The notes: generated from the sequence alone by a model not told the origin. A stretch of DNA of 48,119 nucleotides from Sphingopyxis sp. KK2 (GCF_001990265.1 NZ_LYVN01000013.1:1-48119), one strand, 5' to 3'; counted from the first letter of the stretch, positions 34,220 through 43,550 are shown. A program made the numbers and translations.

Positions 34220-35167
34220 CTAAACGCGGCCCATGGCGAGGAATTTTTCCTCACGCGCGGCGAGGATCGCGTCGCGCGGCAAGCCCGACAATGCATCGAG
34301 TTCCTGTGCGATCGCATCGCCGAGCGCCTTGATCGCGATTTCGGGCGCCCGGTGCGCCCCGCCGACGGGCTCGGGAACGATCCGGTCGATGATTTTCAGG
34401 CCCAGCAGGTCCTCGGGGGTCATCTTCATCGCCGCTGCGGCATCGGCCGCCTTGTCGGCGGTGCGCCACAGGATCGAAGCACAGCCCTCGGGCGAGATCA
34501 CCGAATAGACGGCATGTTCGAACATCAGCACGCGGTTCGCCGCCGCAATCGCGATCGCGCCGCCCGATCCGCCCTCGCCGACGATCGTCGCGACCATCGG
34601 CACGCCCAAAGCAAGGCATTGTTCGGTCGAGCGCGCGATCGCCTCGGCCTGCCCGCGTTCCTCGGCCTGGATACCCGGAAAGGCGCCCGACGTGTCGACC
34701 AGCGTCACCACCGGCAGCCCGAAGCGGTCGGCAAGCTGCATCAGGCGGATCGCCTTGCGATAGCCCTCGGGTTTCCCCATCCCGAAATTATGCTTCATTC
34801 GCGACGGGATATCGTCGCCCTTTTCATGCCCGATCACCATCACGCGGCGGCCGCGAAAGCGCGCGAGCCCGCCGAGGATCGCCTGGTCGTCGCCGAAATT
34901 GCGGTCGCCGGCGAGCGGCATCCAGTCGTCGAACAGCCCCGCGACATAATGTTTGAAATGCGGCCGATCGGGATGGCGCGCGACCTGCGTCTTTTGCCAC
35001 GGCGTCAGCTTGGCATAGATGTCGCGCAGCATTTTCGAGGATTTATCCTCGAGCCGCGCGATATCGCCCTCGATATCGAGCGACGGATCGTCGCCCATTT
35101 CGCGCAATTCGGCAATTTGGCGATCGAGCGCCGCGACCTGTTTTTCGAAGTCCAGAAAGGCTGTCAT
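34220..35167 (-). CDS. accA: Acetyl-CoA carboxylase carboxyltransferase subunit alpha
   Basis: 315 aa, full length. FLDFEKQVAALDRQIAELRE at the N-terminus, RPHFKHYVAGLFDDW, GHEKGDD, NFGMGKPEGYRKA, DTSGAFPGIQAEERGQ and EGGSGGAIAI are all family signatures. With AccD it transfers the carboxyl group from biotin to acetyl-CoA, forming malonyl-CoA for fatty acid synthesis; essential. Divergent from the DUF4291 gene; the next minus-strand gene upstream is xerD. Confidence 0.97.
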   Translation of the reverse strand: MTAFLDFEKQVAALDRQIAELREMGDDPSLDIEGDIARLEDKSSKMLRDIYAKLTPWQKTQVARHPDRPHFKHYVAGLFDDWMPLAGDRNFGDDQAILGGLARFRGRRVMVIGHEKGDDIPSRMKHNFGMGKPEGYRKAIRLMQLADRFGLPVVTLVDTSGAFPGIQAEERGQAEAIARSTEQCLALGVPMVATIVGEGGSGGAIAIAAANRVLMFEHAVYSVISPEGCASILWRTADKAADAAAAMKMTPEDLLGLKIIDRIVPEPVGGAHRAPEIAIKALGDAIAQELDALSGLPRDAILAAREEKFLAMGRV

Positions 35168-35353
35168 GGGGGACGTCGCTAGGCCGATGGCGGCGTCAGG
35201 TCAACGTCCGCCGGCCCTATCGGCCACACCACCGATGCACAGCTGACGCAGAGGTCGCTCCTTCGAATTATAGTCGCACGATATTTGCATCGACACGTCA
35301 TCGCCAACTCGCAATCCTCCCCGGGTTGCTATCGCTCTCGAAACTTTGGATAT

Positions 35354-35956
35354 ATGCCGGCAGCAATGAATGACATTCCGCAGCAGCAAATTCGCGCCGT
35401 CTACGACGAGAAGACAATCCGTGTATATCAGGCCTATAGCCGCCAGATAGCTGACCCCGCCGTTGCAGCAGGTACATTTGTTTCGCCGCCTTTCAGCATG
35501 ACCCGCATGACGTGGATCAAACCTTCGTTTTTGTGGATGATGTATCGCGCCGGCTGGGGCTTCAAAGATGAGGGGCAAGAACGAATTCTCGCACTGGACA
35601 TCACGCACGAGGGCTTTGCTTGGGCGCTGGCGCATAGCTGCCTCAGTCACGCGCCAACGGGGATGAGCAAAGACGAATGGAATGAACTCAAAGCCTCCTC
35701 GCCGGTGCGAATTCAGTGGGACCCGGAACGGGATCTCGCGCTTCAACCTCTGCCGCATCGCGCCATACAAATTGGTCTGAGCGGAGAAGCTGTGCCGCTC
35801 TACGTGAACCAATGGATCCAGAAGGTCACGGACATCACGAGCCTCGCCCATGAAATGAAAGGGTTGATCGACCACGGCCAGTTCGAGGAGGCCAAAGCAA
35901 GATTGCCCTTTGAATTGCCTTACGATTTACCCCAGAACCAACCGGTGTCAGAGTGA
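35354..35956 (+). CDS. DUF4291 domain protein, likely acquired gene
   Basis: 200 aa from ATG 35354 (ATG 35366 is an alternative). The family is clear from QIRAVYDEKTIRVYQAYS, MTRMTWIKPSFLWMMYRAGW, HEGFAWALAHSCLSH, PVRIQWDPERDL and RAIQIGLSGEAV. Function is not established. Base composition is visibly less GC-rich than the flanking core genes, and it is the only plus-strand gene between accA and xerD, which suggests insertion by horizontal transfer. No mobile-element remnants are visible beside it. Confidence 0.9.
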   Translation: MPAAMNDIPQQQIRAVYDEKTIRVYQAYSRQIADPAVAAGTFVSPPFSMTRMTWIKPSFLWMMYRAGWGFKDEGQERILALDITHEGFAWALAHSCLSHAPTGMSKDEWNELKASSPVRIQWDPERDLALQPLPHRAIQIGLSGEAVPLYVNQWIQKVTDITSLAHEMKGLIDHGQFEEAKARLPFELPYDLPQNQPVSE

Positions 35957-35977
35957 CGCCGCCTTTGGTCGGCAGGA

Positions 35978-36880
35978 TCAGATTTCGCCGACCTTCATCG
36001 CCGCCAGCGGATGCCGCCGGTTCACCAGCTCGACCAGCCGCCGGCTGTCGACATGGGTATAGATTTCGGTCGTCGCGATATCGGCATGGCCGAGCATCAG
36101 CTGCAACGCCCGCAAATCCGCCCCGCCTTCGAGCAGGTGGGTGGCAAAGGCGTGGCGCAGCACATGCGGGCTGACCGCCGTCGGATCGATCCCGGCGCGG
36201 CCCGCCAGATCGCGCAGCATCTGGAACAGCCGCACGCGCGAGATATGGCTCTTGCCCGACGGGAACAGCCAGGCCGACCCGTCGGCGAGCAGCGGCAGCC
36301 AGCGGTCGAGCGCATCGCGCGCGCGCTCCGACAAGGGCACCAGCCGCTCCTTGTCGCCCTTGCCGCGCACGATCAGATATAGTCGCTCGCCCGCAATCGC
36401 GCGGCGCGGCAGCGAGACCAGTTCACTCGCACGCAAGCCCGACCCGTAAAGAAGTTCGAGCAGCAACAGCATGCGCACCGCGGCGGCAGGCGGCACTGTG
36501 CCGCCGGCCTCCTCGCCCGCCTGTGCGAAGAGACGTTCGACATCGTCGTGCGTCAGGATGCGCGGCAGCGGGCGCCGCGTTGTCGGCCGTGCGAGCGCCT
36601 GCGCCGGGTCGTCGGCCCGCTCGCCCTCGTCGCGCAGGAAGGCGTAGAACTGCCGCAGCGCCGACAGCTTGCGCGCCGCACTGCTCGCCGCAAGCGATTG
36701 ATATTCCGCCATGACTTTGCTCAGATCATCGGTGTCGGCCTCGCCCAGCCCCGACCGGGCCAGCCCGGCCGCCTGTTCAAGGTCGCGGCGATAGGCGGAC
36801 AGCGTGTTGCGCGCCGCGCCGCGCTCGGCCGCCATCATTTCGAGGAAACGGTCGATCAGCGCGGCATCGCTGTCGCGCAC
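35978..36880 (-). CDS. xerD: Site-specific tyrosine recombinase XerD
   Basis: 300 aa. N-terminal SAM-like core-binding domain (RFLEMMAAERGAARNTLSAY) and catalytic domain with Arg in LYGSGLRASELV, HVLRHAFATHLLEGG, LGHADIATTEIYTHV (His and nucleophile Tyr). With XerC it resolves chromosome dimers at dif. GTG 36880 starts one base after the stop of the upstream secreted-protein gene, so translation is coupled. This is the housekeeping recombinase, unrelated to the island at the left. Confidence 0.95.
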   Translation of the reverse strand: MRDSDAALIDRFLEMMAAERGAARNTLSAYRRDLEQAAGLARSGLGEADTDDLSKVMAEYQSLAASSAARKLSALRQFYAFLRDEGERADDPAQALARPTTRRPLPRILTHDDVERLFAQAGEEAGGTVPPAAAVRMLLLLELLYGSGLRASELVSLPRRAIAGERLYLIVRGKGDKERLVPLSERARDALDRWLPLLADGSAWLFPSGKSHISRVRLFQMLRDLAGRAGIDPTAVSPHVLRHAFATHLLEGGADLRALQLMLGHADIATTEIYTHVDSRRLVELVNRRHPLAAMKVGEI

Positions 36881-36881
36881 G

Positions 36882-38690
36882 TCAGACCCGGACCAGCGCC
36901 TCGGCCGCGATCATCCGCGCCTCGGACCCCAGCCCGACTTCGCGCAGCGCCTTGACGATATGATAAAGGTGATAGGGCGGCATCGTCGCCCAGTCGCCCT
37001 GCATGCCCGTCGCCGCAAGCAACGCGACCATGCCCGGCTCGCCGCGCTGCGCGGCCTCCGAAATCGCGCGCGTCCAGCGCGTCTGCTTGCCCAGATTGAC
37101 CTCGAGGTCGCTCGCCGCCGACGCCGCCTGCCCGCTGTCGATGCGGCCAAGTCCGGCGAGGCCCGCGAGCAGCAGCTTGCTGCGCTGGTAATCCTTGCTG
37201 TCGTCGCTGCCCGAAAAACTCGACACCGCGCTTGCGGTGGTGCCGTTGAGCGGGCGCGGCGACCCGACCGCGAGCACGCCCCAGGCGCGGCTTCCGACAT
37301 TGACCGACGGCACCCAGTCGATCGCGCGATTGTCGTATCCGCCCGCGAGCATCGCCCCGATCAATTGCCACGGATCGTCGCCGACATCGGTGCCCACGGG
37401 CAGCGCCGCGGCGGCGCGCGCGGTCGCGACCATTGCCGCATAGCGGTCGATCGGGTTCGCGCCCTGCCCCCACAGGCTTTCCATCGCGGCATAGCGCTCG
37501 GTGCCGCTCGCCCCGCCAAAGGCGCTGCGCAGCAGGTCGGTCTGCGTCGTCAGGCTGTCCGACGGATCCTCGTCGGCCGCGGCGGCGCTGAGCAGCGAGA
37601 CATAGGCTTCGCTCGACAGCACCCCGCGCGCCGCCGCGTCGGGCGCGGCGGCGATGCGGTCGGCCATCGCGCTCATCGGCGCGAGCACGGTCCAGGCGCG
37701 CATCGCGGGCGTTTCGGTCTCGCGCAGCGTCGTCGGGATCGGGATGGCCGTCGCGGTCGCCATGCCGAAGCGCCAGCTCGTCAATTTGTCGATCTTGTCC
37801 CACTGGATGGTGATCGATCGCCCGCCCGCGCCGCTCGCGCCGAGCACGCGTTCGGCGAGCAATATGTCGAAATTCGACACCTTGCCGCTCGACCGCACCC
37901 GGCTCATTGCCCAGCCGGCGGGGCCGGCTTCGCCCGACAGCCCCGCGCAGATGCCCGCCGAAAGGCGCCAGCTCTGCTCGTCGCCATGCGCAAGGCCCGC
38001 AGGGACATAGGGGCACAGGCCGGCGGGATCGGCGTTCGCCAGGAACACCTGCTGCGCGGTCGCGACCAGCCGCGGGCTGGCGCGGTCGTAATCGACCGAC
38101 TGGACGATCGAACGCGCGATCGGCGCCTCGCCCATGCGCAGCAGCAATCCGGCGCGGTCGGCGGCCAGGTCGGCGCCGTTGATCGTGTCGGGGGTGTCGA
38201 TCGCCGAGGCGAGCGAGCGCCGCAGCAGGATCGCGCCCCAGCGCGAGGCGATCGGGCCGCGCGTCGCGCGCATGATCGCTGCGGCATATTGGCCGCGCAC
38301 GCCAAAGGCATCGGGGGCGAGGCCGCCGGTTTCTGGGGTCAGCGGGCCGATGCGGGTGAGCAGGCGCCGGGCGCCCGGCGGCAGGTCATATTTCAGCGTG
38401 CCGGGTTCGACCTCTTCGCCATCCTCGACTTCGTCGTCACCGGTCGCTGCCGTGTCGGTGCCGGGCAGCGTCGCGGTGACCGTCGGCGGGGTCGGTCCGG
38501 TCGATTTCGGGGTCGCGGACGGCGTCGGCGTCGCGGTCGGCGCGGGGGTCGGCGACGGGCTCGGTGCCGGGGACGGATTGCCGAAGCCTTCAGGCAGCAG
38601 GGATTCCTGCGCCAGCGCGGGCAACACCAGCGCGGCAGCGACGGCGGCGCCCGACAGGCCGAGCGACAGCGCGATCAGTTTCCTGCTCAT
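36882..38690 (-). CDS. Secreted alpha-helical protein with Pro-rich linker, unknown function
   Basis: 602 aa. Signal peptide (1-27, ending ALAQE), then a Pro/Ser/Thr linker (about 38-75), an acidic patch, and about 500 residues of helices rich in Ala, Leu and Arg that look like TPR/Sel1-type solenoid repeats (for example LAADRAGLLLRMGEAPIARS, LLLAGLAGLGRIDSGQAA). I recognise it only as a protein common beside xerD and aroK in sphingomonads. It overlaps a small membrane gene upstream (ATGA). Likely periplasmic. Confidence 0.8.
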   Translation of the reverse strand: MSRKLIALSLGLSGAAVAAALVLPALAQESLLPEGFGNPSPAPSPSPTPAPTATPTPSATPKSTGPTPPTVTATLPGTDTAATGDDEVEDGEEVEPGTLKYDLPPGARRLLTRIGPLTPETGGLAPDAFGVRGQYAAAIMRATRGPIASRWGAILLRRSLASAIDTPDTINGADLAADRAGLLLRMGEAPIARSIVQSVDYDRASPRLVATAQQVFLANADPAGLCPYVPAGLAHGDEQSWRLSAGICAGLSGEAGPAGWAMSRVRSSGKVSNFDILLAERVLGASGAGGRSITIQWDKIDKLTSWRFGMATATAIPIPTTLRETETPAMRAWTVLAPMSAMADRIAAAPDAAARGVLSSEAYVSLLSAAAADEDPSDSLTTQTDLLRSAFGGASGTERYAAMESLWGQGANPIDRYAAMVATARAAAALPVGTDVGDDPWQLIGAMLAGGYDNRAIDWVPSVNVGSRAWGVLAVGSPRPLNGTTASAVSSFSGSDDSKDYQRSKLLLAGLAGLGRIDSGQAASAASDLEVNLGKQTRWTRAISEAAQRGEPGMVALLAATGMQGDWATMPPYHLYHIVKALREVGLGSEARMIAAEALVRV

Positions 38691-38872
38691 TCGGACTTGC
38701 CTTCGGGCAACGCGCTTGCGGCAATCTGGTCGGTCACATCCACCTCAATCATTCGCGGTTCGATCGGTCGGCCAAGGAAAATCAGCAGCAGCCAGAAGGC
38801 CAGCAGGATCAGCAGCAGCACGACCGATCGTCCGATCCAGCGGCCTTTCCCCGATCTGCCTTGCCTGCGCAA
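38687..38872 (-). CDS. Small single-pass membrane protein, divergent from aroK
   Basis: 61 aa if it starts at TTG 38872, the best in-frame choice; AAGGA is 12 bases upstream, a long spacing. A basic N-terminus (RRQGRSGKGRWIGR), one membrane helix (SVVLLLILLAFWLLLIFLG) and an acidic tail in the periplasm (IEVDVTDQIAAS). Its stop overlaps the start of the 602-aa protein gene by ATGA, strong support for a real gene. Family not recognised. Confidence 0.65.
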   Translation of the reverse strand: MRRQGRSGKGRWIGRSVVLLLILLAFWLLLIFLGRPIEPRMIEVDVTDQIAASALPEGKSE

Positions 38873-38968
38873 TATCCAATGCGATCCTTTTGCCGACCCG
38901 AAGCCCGTTTTGCGCGGCGCAGCAAAACCATTGTCCCGCGCGGCCCAGCGGGTATAGCCGCGCCCGGC

Positions 38969-39559
38969 ATGACGCGAAACCCGAAAAGCCCGGCCGGAGG
39001 GAACTCCGGGCCTTTGCCCGCCACGATCCGCGAGCGGCCGATCGTGCTCGTCGGGCTGATGGGGTCGGGCAAGTCGACGATCGGCCGCCGGCTCGCCGCG
39101 CGGCTCGGCATGCGCTTCGCCGACGCCGACGACGAGATCGAGCGCGCCGCGGGCATGACGATCTCGGAGATTTTCGCGCGTTTCGGCGAGGCGCATTTCC
39201 GCGACGGCGAGCGCCGGGTGATCGCGCGGCTGCTCACCGGCCAGCCGCTCATCCTCGCGACCGGCGGCGGCGCCTTTATGAATGACGAGACGCGCGCGCT
39301 GATCAAGGAAGCCAGCCTGTCGATCTGGCTCGATGCCGACATCCCGACCCTGGTCGAACGCGTCGGCCGCCGCAGCCACCGCCCGCTGCTCAAGAACCGC
39401 GACCCCGGCGAGGTGCTGCGCGAACTCGCGGCGGTCCGCAATCCCATCTATGCCGAGGCGCATATCCGCGTCAGTTCGGCGGCGAGCCCGCACGATCACA
39501 CCGTGCGCGCGATCATGGAGGCCCTGTCACAGTGGGACAATCCGGAATGCAACGCCTGA
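38969..39559 (+). CDS. aroK: Shikimate kinase
   Basis: 196 aa. Walker A GLMGSGKST (about 29-37), DADDEIERAAGMTI with the shikimate-binding Asp, ATGGGAFM and LKNRDPGEVLRELA. It phosphorylates shikimate at the 3-hydroxyl in the chorismate pathway. The N-terminal 20 residues are an extension before the core. ATG 38969 chosen; it lies divergent from the small membrane gene. The stop lies inside the aroB start region, the usual aroK-aroB arrangement. Confidence 0.95.
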   Translation: MTRNPKSPAGGNSGPLPATIRERPIVLVGLMGSGKSTIGRRLAARLGMRFADADDEIERAAGMTISEIFARFGEAHFRDGERRVIARLLTGQPLILATGGGAFMNDETRALIKEASLSIWLDADIPTLVERVGRRSHRPLLKNRDPGEVLRELAAVRNPIYAEAHIRVSSAASPHDHTVRAIMEALSQWDNPECNA

Positions 39560-40665
39560 CCGTCGAACTTGGGGACCGCAGCTATCCGATTCTGATCGGC
39601 GACGGGCTGCTCCGCGACATCGGGCAGCACGTCGCCCCGCTGCTGAAGCGCCCGCGCACGATGATCGTCACCGACGAGCATGTTGCCAAACATTATCTGC
39701 TGCCGCTGGGCGCCTCGCTCGGCGCCGAGAATGTCAGTTTCTCGTCGCTCGTCCTTCCCGCGGGCGAGGGCAGCAAGAGCTGGGCGGGGCTCGCGCGCCT
39801 CACCGAATGGCTGATCGGCGAGGGTGTCGAACGCGGCGACCATGTCATCGCGCTCGGCGGCGGCGTGATCGGCGACCTCGTCGGCTTCGCGTGCAGTATC
39901 GTCAAGCGCGGCTGCCATTTCATCCAGGTGCCGACCACCCTGCTCGCGCAGGTGGACAGCAGCGTCGGGGGCAAGACCGCGATCAACGTCCCCGCGGGCA
40001 AGAACCTCATCGGCGCCTTCCACCAGCCCGCGCTCGTCGTCATCGACCCGACGACGCTCGAAACGCTGCCGCGCCGCGAACTCGGCGCGGGCTATGCCGA
40101 AGTTGTCAAATATGGGCTGATCGACGATGCCGCCTTCTTCGCCTGGTGCGAAGATCATGGCGCGGCGCTGCTCGCGGGCGACAGCGCGGCGCGCGCGCGG
40201 GCGATCGCGCACAGCGTGGCCGCCAAGGCGCGGATCGTCGCCGCAGACGAGCGCGAAACGCAGGATGTCCGCGCCTTGCTCAACCTCGGGCACAGCTTCG
40301 GCCACGCGCTCGAGGCCGAGACCGGCTATTCGGACCGGCTGCTCCACGGCGAGGCGGTCGCCGCGGGCATGGTGCTCGCGCATCAGTTTTCGGCCGCGAA
40401 CGACCTGTGTTCGAAGGAAGATGCCGAGCGCGTCCGCGCCCATCTTGCCAGCGTCGACCTGCCGCACAGCCTCGCCAGCGCGGGGGTCAACAGCAACGGC
40501 GCGACACTTTCCGGCCATATGGCGCATGACAAGAAGGTACGCGGCGGCAAGCTGCCCCTGATCCTGACCCGCGGCATCGGGCAGAGCTTCGTCACCGACG
40601 CCTATGGCCTGGACAAGGTCGCCGCCTTCCTCGACGGCGCGCGGAACACTTCACCAACTGGATAA
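39547..40665 (+). CDS. aroB: 3-dehydroquinate synthase
   Basis: 372 aa from ATG 39547 (a GTG at 39532 is possible). Motifs: GEGSKSW, GGGVIGDLVGFACSI (NAD site), QVPTTLLAQVDSSVGGKTAINVP (split by text: zinc and substrate region), and the metal histidines in NLGHSFGHALE and LHGEAVAAGM. It converts DAHP to 3-dehydroquinate, the second step of the shikimate pathway, and overlaps aroK by 13 bases. It converges with the antiporter gene 22 bases away. Confidence 0.96.
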   Translation: MQRLTVELGDRSYPILIGDGLLRDIGQHVAPLLKRPRTMIVTDEHVAKHYLLPLGASLGAENVSFSSLVLPAGEGSKSWAGLARLTEWLIGEGVERGDHVIALGGGVIGDLVGFACSIVKRGCHFIQVPTTLLAQVDSSVGGKTAINVPAGKNLIGAFHQPALVVIDPTTLETLPRRELGAGYAEVVKYGLIDDAAFFAWCEDHGAALLAGDSAARARAIAHSVAAKARIVAADERETQDVRALLNLGHSFGHALEAETGYSDRLLHGEAVAAGMVLAHQFSAANDLCSKEDAERVRAHLASVDLPHSLASAGVNSNGATLSGHMAHDKKVRGGKLPLILTRGIGQSFVTDAYGLDKVAAFLDGARNTSPTG

Positions 40666-40687
40666 CTATCGGCGCACCGATGTCGCG

Positions 40688-42571
40688 CTACGCGGCACCT
40701 TCGCCAACTTCCGCCTCGTCGCGCGCCGCCTTCGCCGCAGCCCGCGTCTCGCGCAACTTCTCGAGGATACTCGTCCCCTCGCGGCTCCCGCCCGGCTGGA
40801 ACCGATGGTCCATGCCCGCCGACAAATCACCATCGACCATCTGCGCGCCCAGCCGGACCTCGTCGAGGTGGCGCAGCGCCGCCTCGACATCCTCGATCTC
40901 ACGCCGGTCGATGTCGAGATGGGTCAGCGCCATCAGCCCGAGCGCGATCGAGCTTTCGAACACCTCGCGCACCGCGCCGCTCACCCCTGATCCGTCGATC
41001 GCCAGCAACTGGCGCCGGTCGAACACGCGCGTCAGTATCTTCGCGTTCGGGAAAGCCTCGGCCACCGGGCGCAGCGCCGCGGCGTCGACGCTGCGGTCGT
41101 CGATGCAATAGACGATCAGCTTGACCTCGTCGGCGCCCGCACGGCGCAGCAGGTCGAGCCGCAACCCGTCGCCGAAATAGACCTTGGTATCGAAGCGTTC
41201 GGACAGCTCGATCTGGCTCGGCTTCTTGTCGATCAGCGTCACCGAACAATCGACCGCGTGCAGCATCTGCGACACGATCTGGCCGAAGCGGCCGTAACCG
41301 ATGACGAGCGCCGACCCGCGCGGTGCATGTTCGGGATCTTCGAGCAGCTTGCGGCTGGTGTCGGGCGCGAATTCCAGGTTGCGCGCGAACAGCATCAAAA
41401 AGGGGGTCGAGACCATCGACAGCGTCACCACCGCGCTGAACAAGCTGGCCGCCTCGGGCGCAATCAGCAGCGCGTCCGATGCCTGGGTGAACAGCAGGAA
41501 AGCGAATTCGCCGCCCTGGCTCAGCAACAGGCCGAGCCCGAGCGCCACCTTCCACGGTCGGCCGAACGCCCGCACGAGCAAGGTCAGCACCGCAACCTTC
41601 ACCGCCACCAGACCCGCCGCCAGCGCGACCACCAGCAGCGGCCGCGCCATCACCGCCTCGATATCGAGGACCATGCCGACCGCCAGGAAAAAGAGCCCGA
41701 GCAGGATCAGGCGGAAGGGTTCGACATCGGCCTCGATCTCGTGCCGGTACGGCGAATCGGCGAGCATCACCCCCGCTACGAAAGCGCCCAGCGCGGTCGA
41801 CAGGTGGAAACTGTGCATGAAGGCCGCGCTGGCCAGCACCGCGAACAGGCCGACGACGACGAACAATTCGCGCTCGCCGTAACGCCCGACCATCCGCAAC
41901 AGCGGATTGATCACGAAGCGCCCGGCCAGAACGAGTACGATGATCGCCGCGACGGTATAGAGGGCCATTTGCCATCCCGGCGGCGCGGCAGGGTTCGCCG
42001 GTGCGCGCGAGAGCGCGGCGACGATTGTGATCATCGGCACGATCGCCAGATCCTGGAACAACAGGATCGAGAAGGCCTTTTCGCCGAACGGGGAGTTGAT
42101 CGTGCCCGAACTTTTGAGCCCCGGCAGAACCTGCGCCGTCGAGGAGAGCGCAAGCGGCAGGCCGAGCGCGAGCGCGGCCTGCCAGCTGAAACCAAGCGTC
42201 GCAAAGATCAGCGCCGACAATATGATGCCGGTGACCACCACCTGCGCGGCGCCTAGGCCGAAGATCGCCCGCCGCATGTCCCACAGGCGCCGCGGATGCA
42301 GTTCCAGCCCGACCAGAAACAGCAAGAAGGCGATACCGATTTCGGCAAAAGCCAGCTTCGATTCGGCGCCGCCGACCCAGCCCAGCCCGTGCGGCCCGAC
42401 CAGCGCGCCGGCGATCAGATAACCGAGCACCGCGCCCAGGCCGAGGCGGCGGAACAACAGGACGAAAAGCGTCGCGACTCCGAGCAGGATCGTCGCCTCG
42501 ATCAGCGCCGCATCGGTTATCCTTTCCGCCGCCGCCTCGCTGGCCGCCGCCGCGAGCGCGAGCGATATCAT
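40688..42571 (-). CDS. Monovalent cation:proton antiporter with TrkA-N domain (KefB/KefC-like)
   Basis: 627 aa. About twelve membrane helices of the CPA2 family (residues 20-395), including LGLPLALSSTAQVLP and LLFQDLAIVPMI, then a cytosolic nucleotide-binding TrkA-N domain with the Rossmann loop VIGYGRFGQIVSQML (about 413-427) and a C-terminal charged tail. Such proteins export potassium in exchange for protons and are gated by glutathione adducts or NADH. The ATG 42571 overlaps the upstream IscU-like gene (ATGA). With kdp, the window carries both potassium uptake and efflux. Confidence 0.92.
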   Translation of the reverse strand: MISLALAAAASEAAAERITDAALIEATILLGVATLFVLLFRRLGLGAVLGYLIAGALVGPHGLGWVGGAESKLAFAEIGIAFLLFLVGLELHPRRLWDMRRAIFGLGAAQVVVTGIILSALIFATLGFSWQAALALGLPLALSSTAQVLPGLKSSGTINSPFGEKAFSILLFQDLAIVPMITIVAALSRAPANPAAPPGWQMALYTVAAIIVLVLAGRFVINPLLRMVGRYGERELFVVVGLFAVLASAAFMHSFHLSTALGAFVAGVMLADSPYRHEIEADVEPFRLILLGLFFLAVGMVLDIEAVMARPLLVVALAAGLVAVKVAVLTLLVRAFGRPWKVALGLGLLLSQGGEFAFLLFTQASDALLIAPEAASLFSAVVTLSMVSTPFLMLFARNLEFAPDTSRKLLEDPEHAPRGSALVIGYGRFGQIVSQMLHAVDCSVTLIDKKPSQIELSERFDTKVYFGDGLRLDLLRRAGADEVKLIVYCIDDRSVDAAALRPVAEAFPNAKILTRVFDRRQLLAIDGSGVSGAVREVFESSIALGLMALTHLDIDRREIEDVEAALRHLDEVRLGAQMVDGDLSAGMDHRFQPGGSREGTSILEKLRETRAAAKAARDEAEVGEGAA

Positions 42572-42996
42572 GCGCGCGCCACCTGCGCCTCGAGCGCAGC
42601 GATCGCCGCATCGAAGGGCAGCAGGATCGCGCCGTGCCGCGCGGGATAATCCTTGGCCGGCGCCAGCAGGTCGAAGCCTGGCCAGTCGGGCCGATCATCG
42701 CCGCCGCCGAACCAGCCGGCGATGGCGGCGCGCGCGGCGCGGATGTCGCTCAGCCCTTTGCCCGTCGCATGACGCGCGAGAAGTGCCGCCGACGCCTGGC
42801 CGAGTGCGCAGGCTTCAACATGCAGGCCGATCGCCTTCACCAAACCGGCATCGTCGGTATCGAGATCGAGGATGATCCGACTCCCGCACAGCGGCGCGCG
42901 CAGCGAGGCGTGATAGGCCGCATCGGGCAGCGGCAGATATTCGGCGGTGGCGACCGCGAGCGACAGGATGTCGCGATTATAGAGCGGCGCGCTCAT
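42568..42996 (-). CDS. IscU/NifU-like iron-sulfur scaffold protein, two cysteines
   Basis: 142 aa. The N-terminus LYNRDILSLA and LRAPLCGSRI, HVEACALGQASAALL match NifU-N/IscU-type scaffolds. Only two of the usual three ligand cysteines are present (Cys37 and Cys63); the third position, near YPARHGAI, has no Cys, and the Asp after the first cysteine is Ser. Cluster assembly by the standard mechanism is therefore doubtful. It overlaps both cvpA and the antiporter gene by four bases. Confidence 0.85.
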   Translation of the reverse strand: MSAPLYNRDILSLAVATAEYLPLPDAAYHASLRAPLCGSRIILDLDTDDAGLVKAIGLHVEACALGQASAALLARHATGKGLSDIRAARAAIAGWFGGGDDRPDWPGFDLLAPAKDYPARHGAILLPFDAAIAALEAQVARA

Positions 42997-43550
42997 TTCG
43001 CGCCCGCGCTGGATGCGTCCTTGTTGCCATCGGATTCGGCGGCGCGCGCCTCGGCGCGGCGCTCCGCGATCACTTTGCTCATCGCCGCGCTCGTGGCATT
43101 AAGCGCCGGATAGGTGCGGCTGTCGGTCATCCACGCCGGGCGCTGCGCATTGCCGTAGCCGATGTCATACAGCAGGGTCACCAGCATGAAGCCGATCGAG
43201 GCGATCAGCAGCCCCTTCACCGCCCCGAACCCCGCACCCAGCCCGCGGTCGAACCCGCCGACGAGCGAGGCACGGCTGCGCCGTCCCATCGCGCGCGATC
43301 CCCATTTGGCCGCCGCGAACACCCCGCCGAAAACGATCACGAACGCCAGCACCGCGCCGCCGCCTTCGGTCCCGACCCAGCCGCTGACGAGGCTGGTCAC
43401 CATGCCGTGAAACAGGCGCACCGCGAGGATCGCAAGCACCCAAGCGAGGAGGGTCGTCACCTCCTGCACCAGTCCGCGCGAAAAACCGAGTATCGCGCCG
43501 CCGCCGACGAGCGTCAGCACGATGATATCCAAAGCCGTCAAACTTCCCAT
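42993..43550 (-). CDS. cvpA: CvpA family membrane protein
   Basis: 185 aa. Four membrane helices (about 5-23, 28-47, 64-82, 105-125) with the family opening LTALDIIVLTLVGGGAILGF and a basic/acidic cytosolic C-terminus rich in Glu, Arg and Ala. CvpA proteins support envelope integrity and, in enterics, colicin V export. Start ATG 43550; stop overlaps the IscU-like gene by ATGA; ten bases downstream of radA, so probably in one operon radA-cvpA-iscU-like-kef. Confidence 0.92.
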   Translation of the reverse strand: MGSLTALDIIVLTLVGGGAILGFSRGLVQEVTTLLAWVLAILAVRLFHGMVTSLVSGWVGTEGGGAVLAFVIVFGGVFAAAKWGSRAMGRRSRASLVGGFDRGLGAGFGAVKGLLIASIGFMLVTLLYDIGYGNAQRPAWMTDSRTYPALNATSAAMSKVIAERRAEARAAESDGNKDASSAGAK

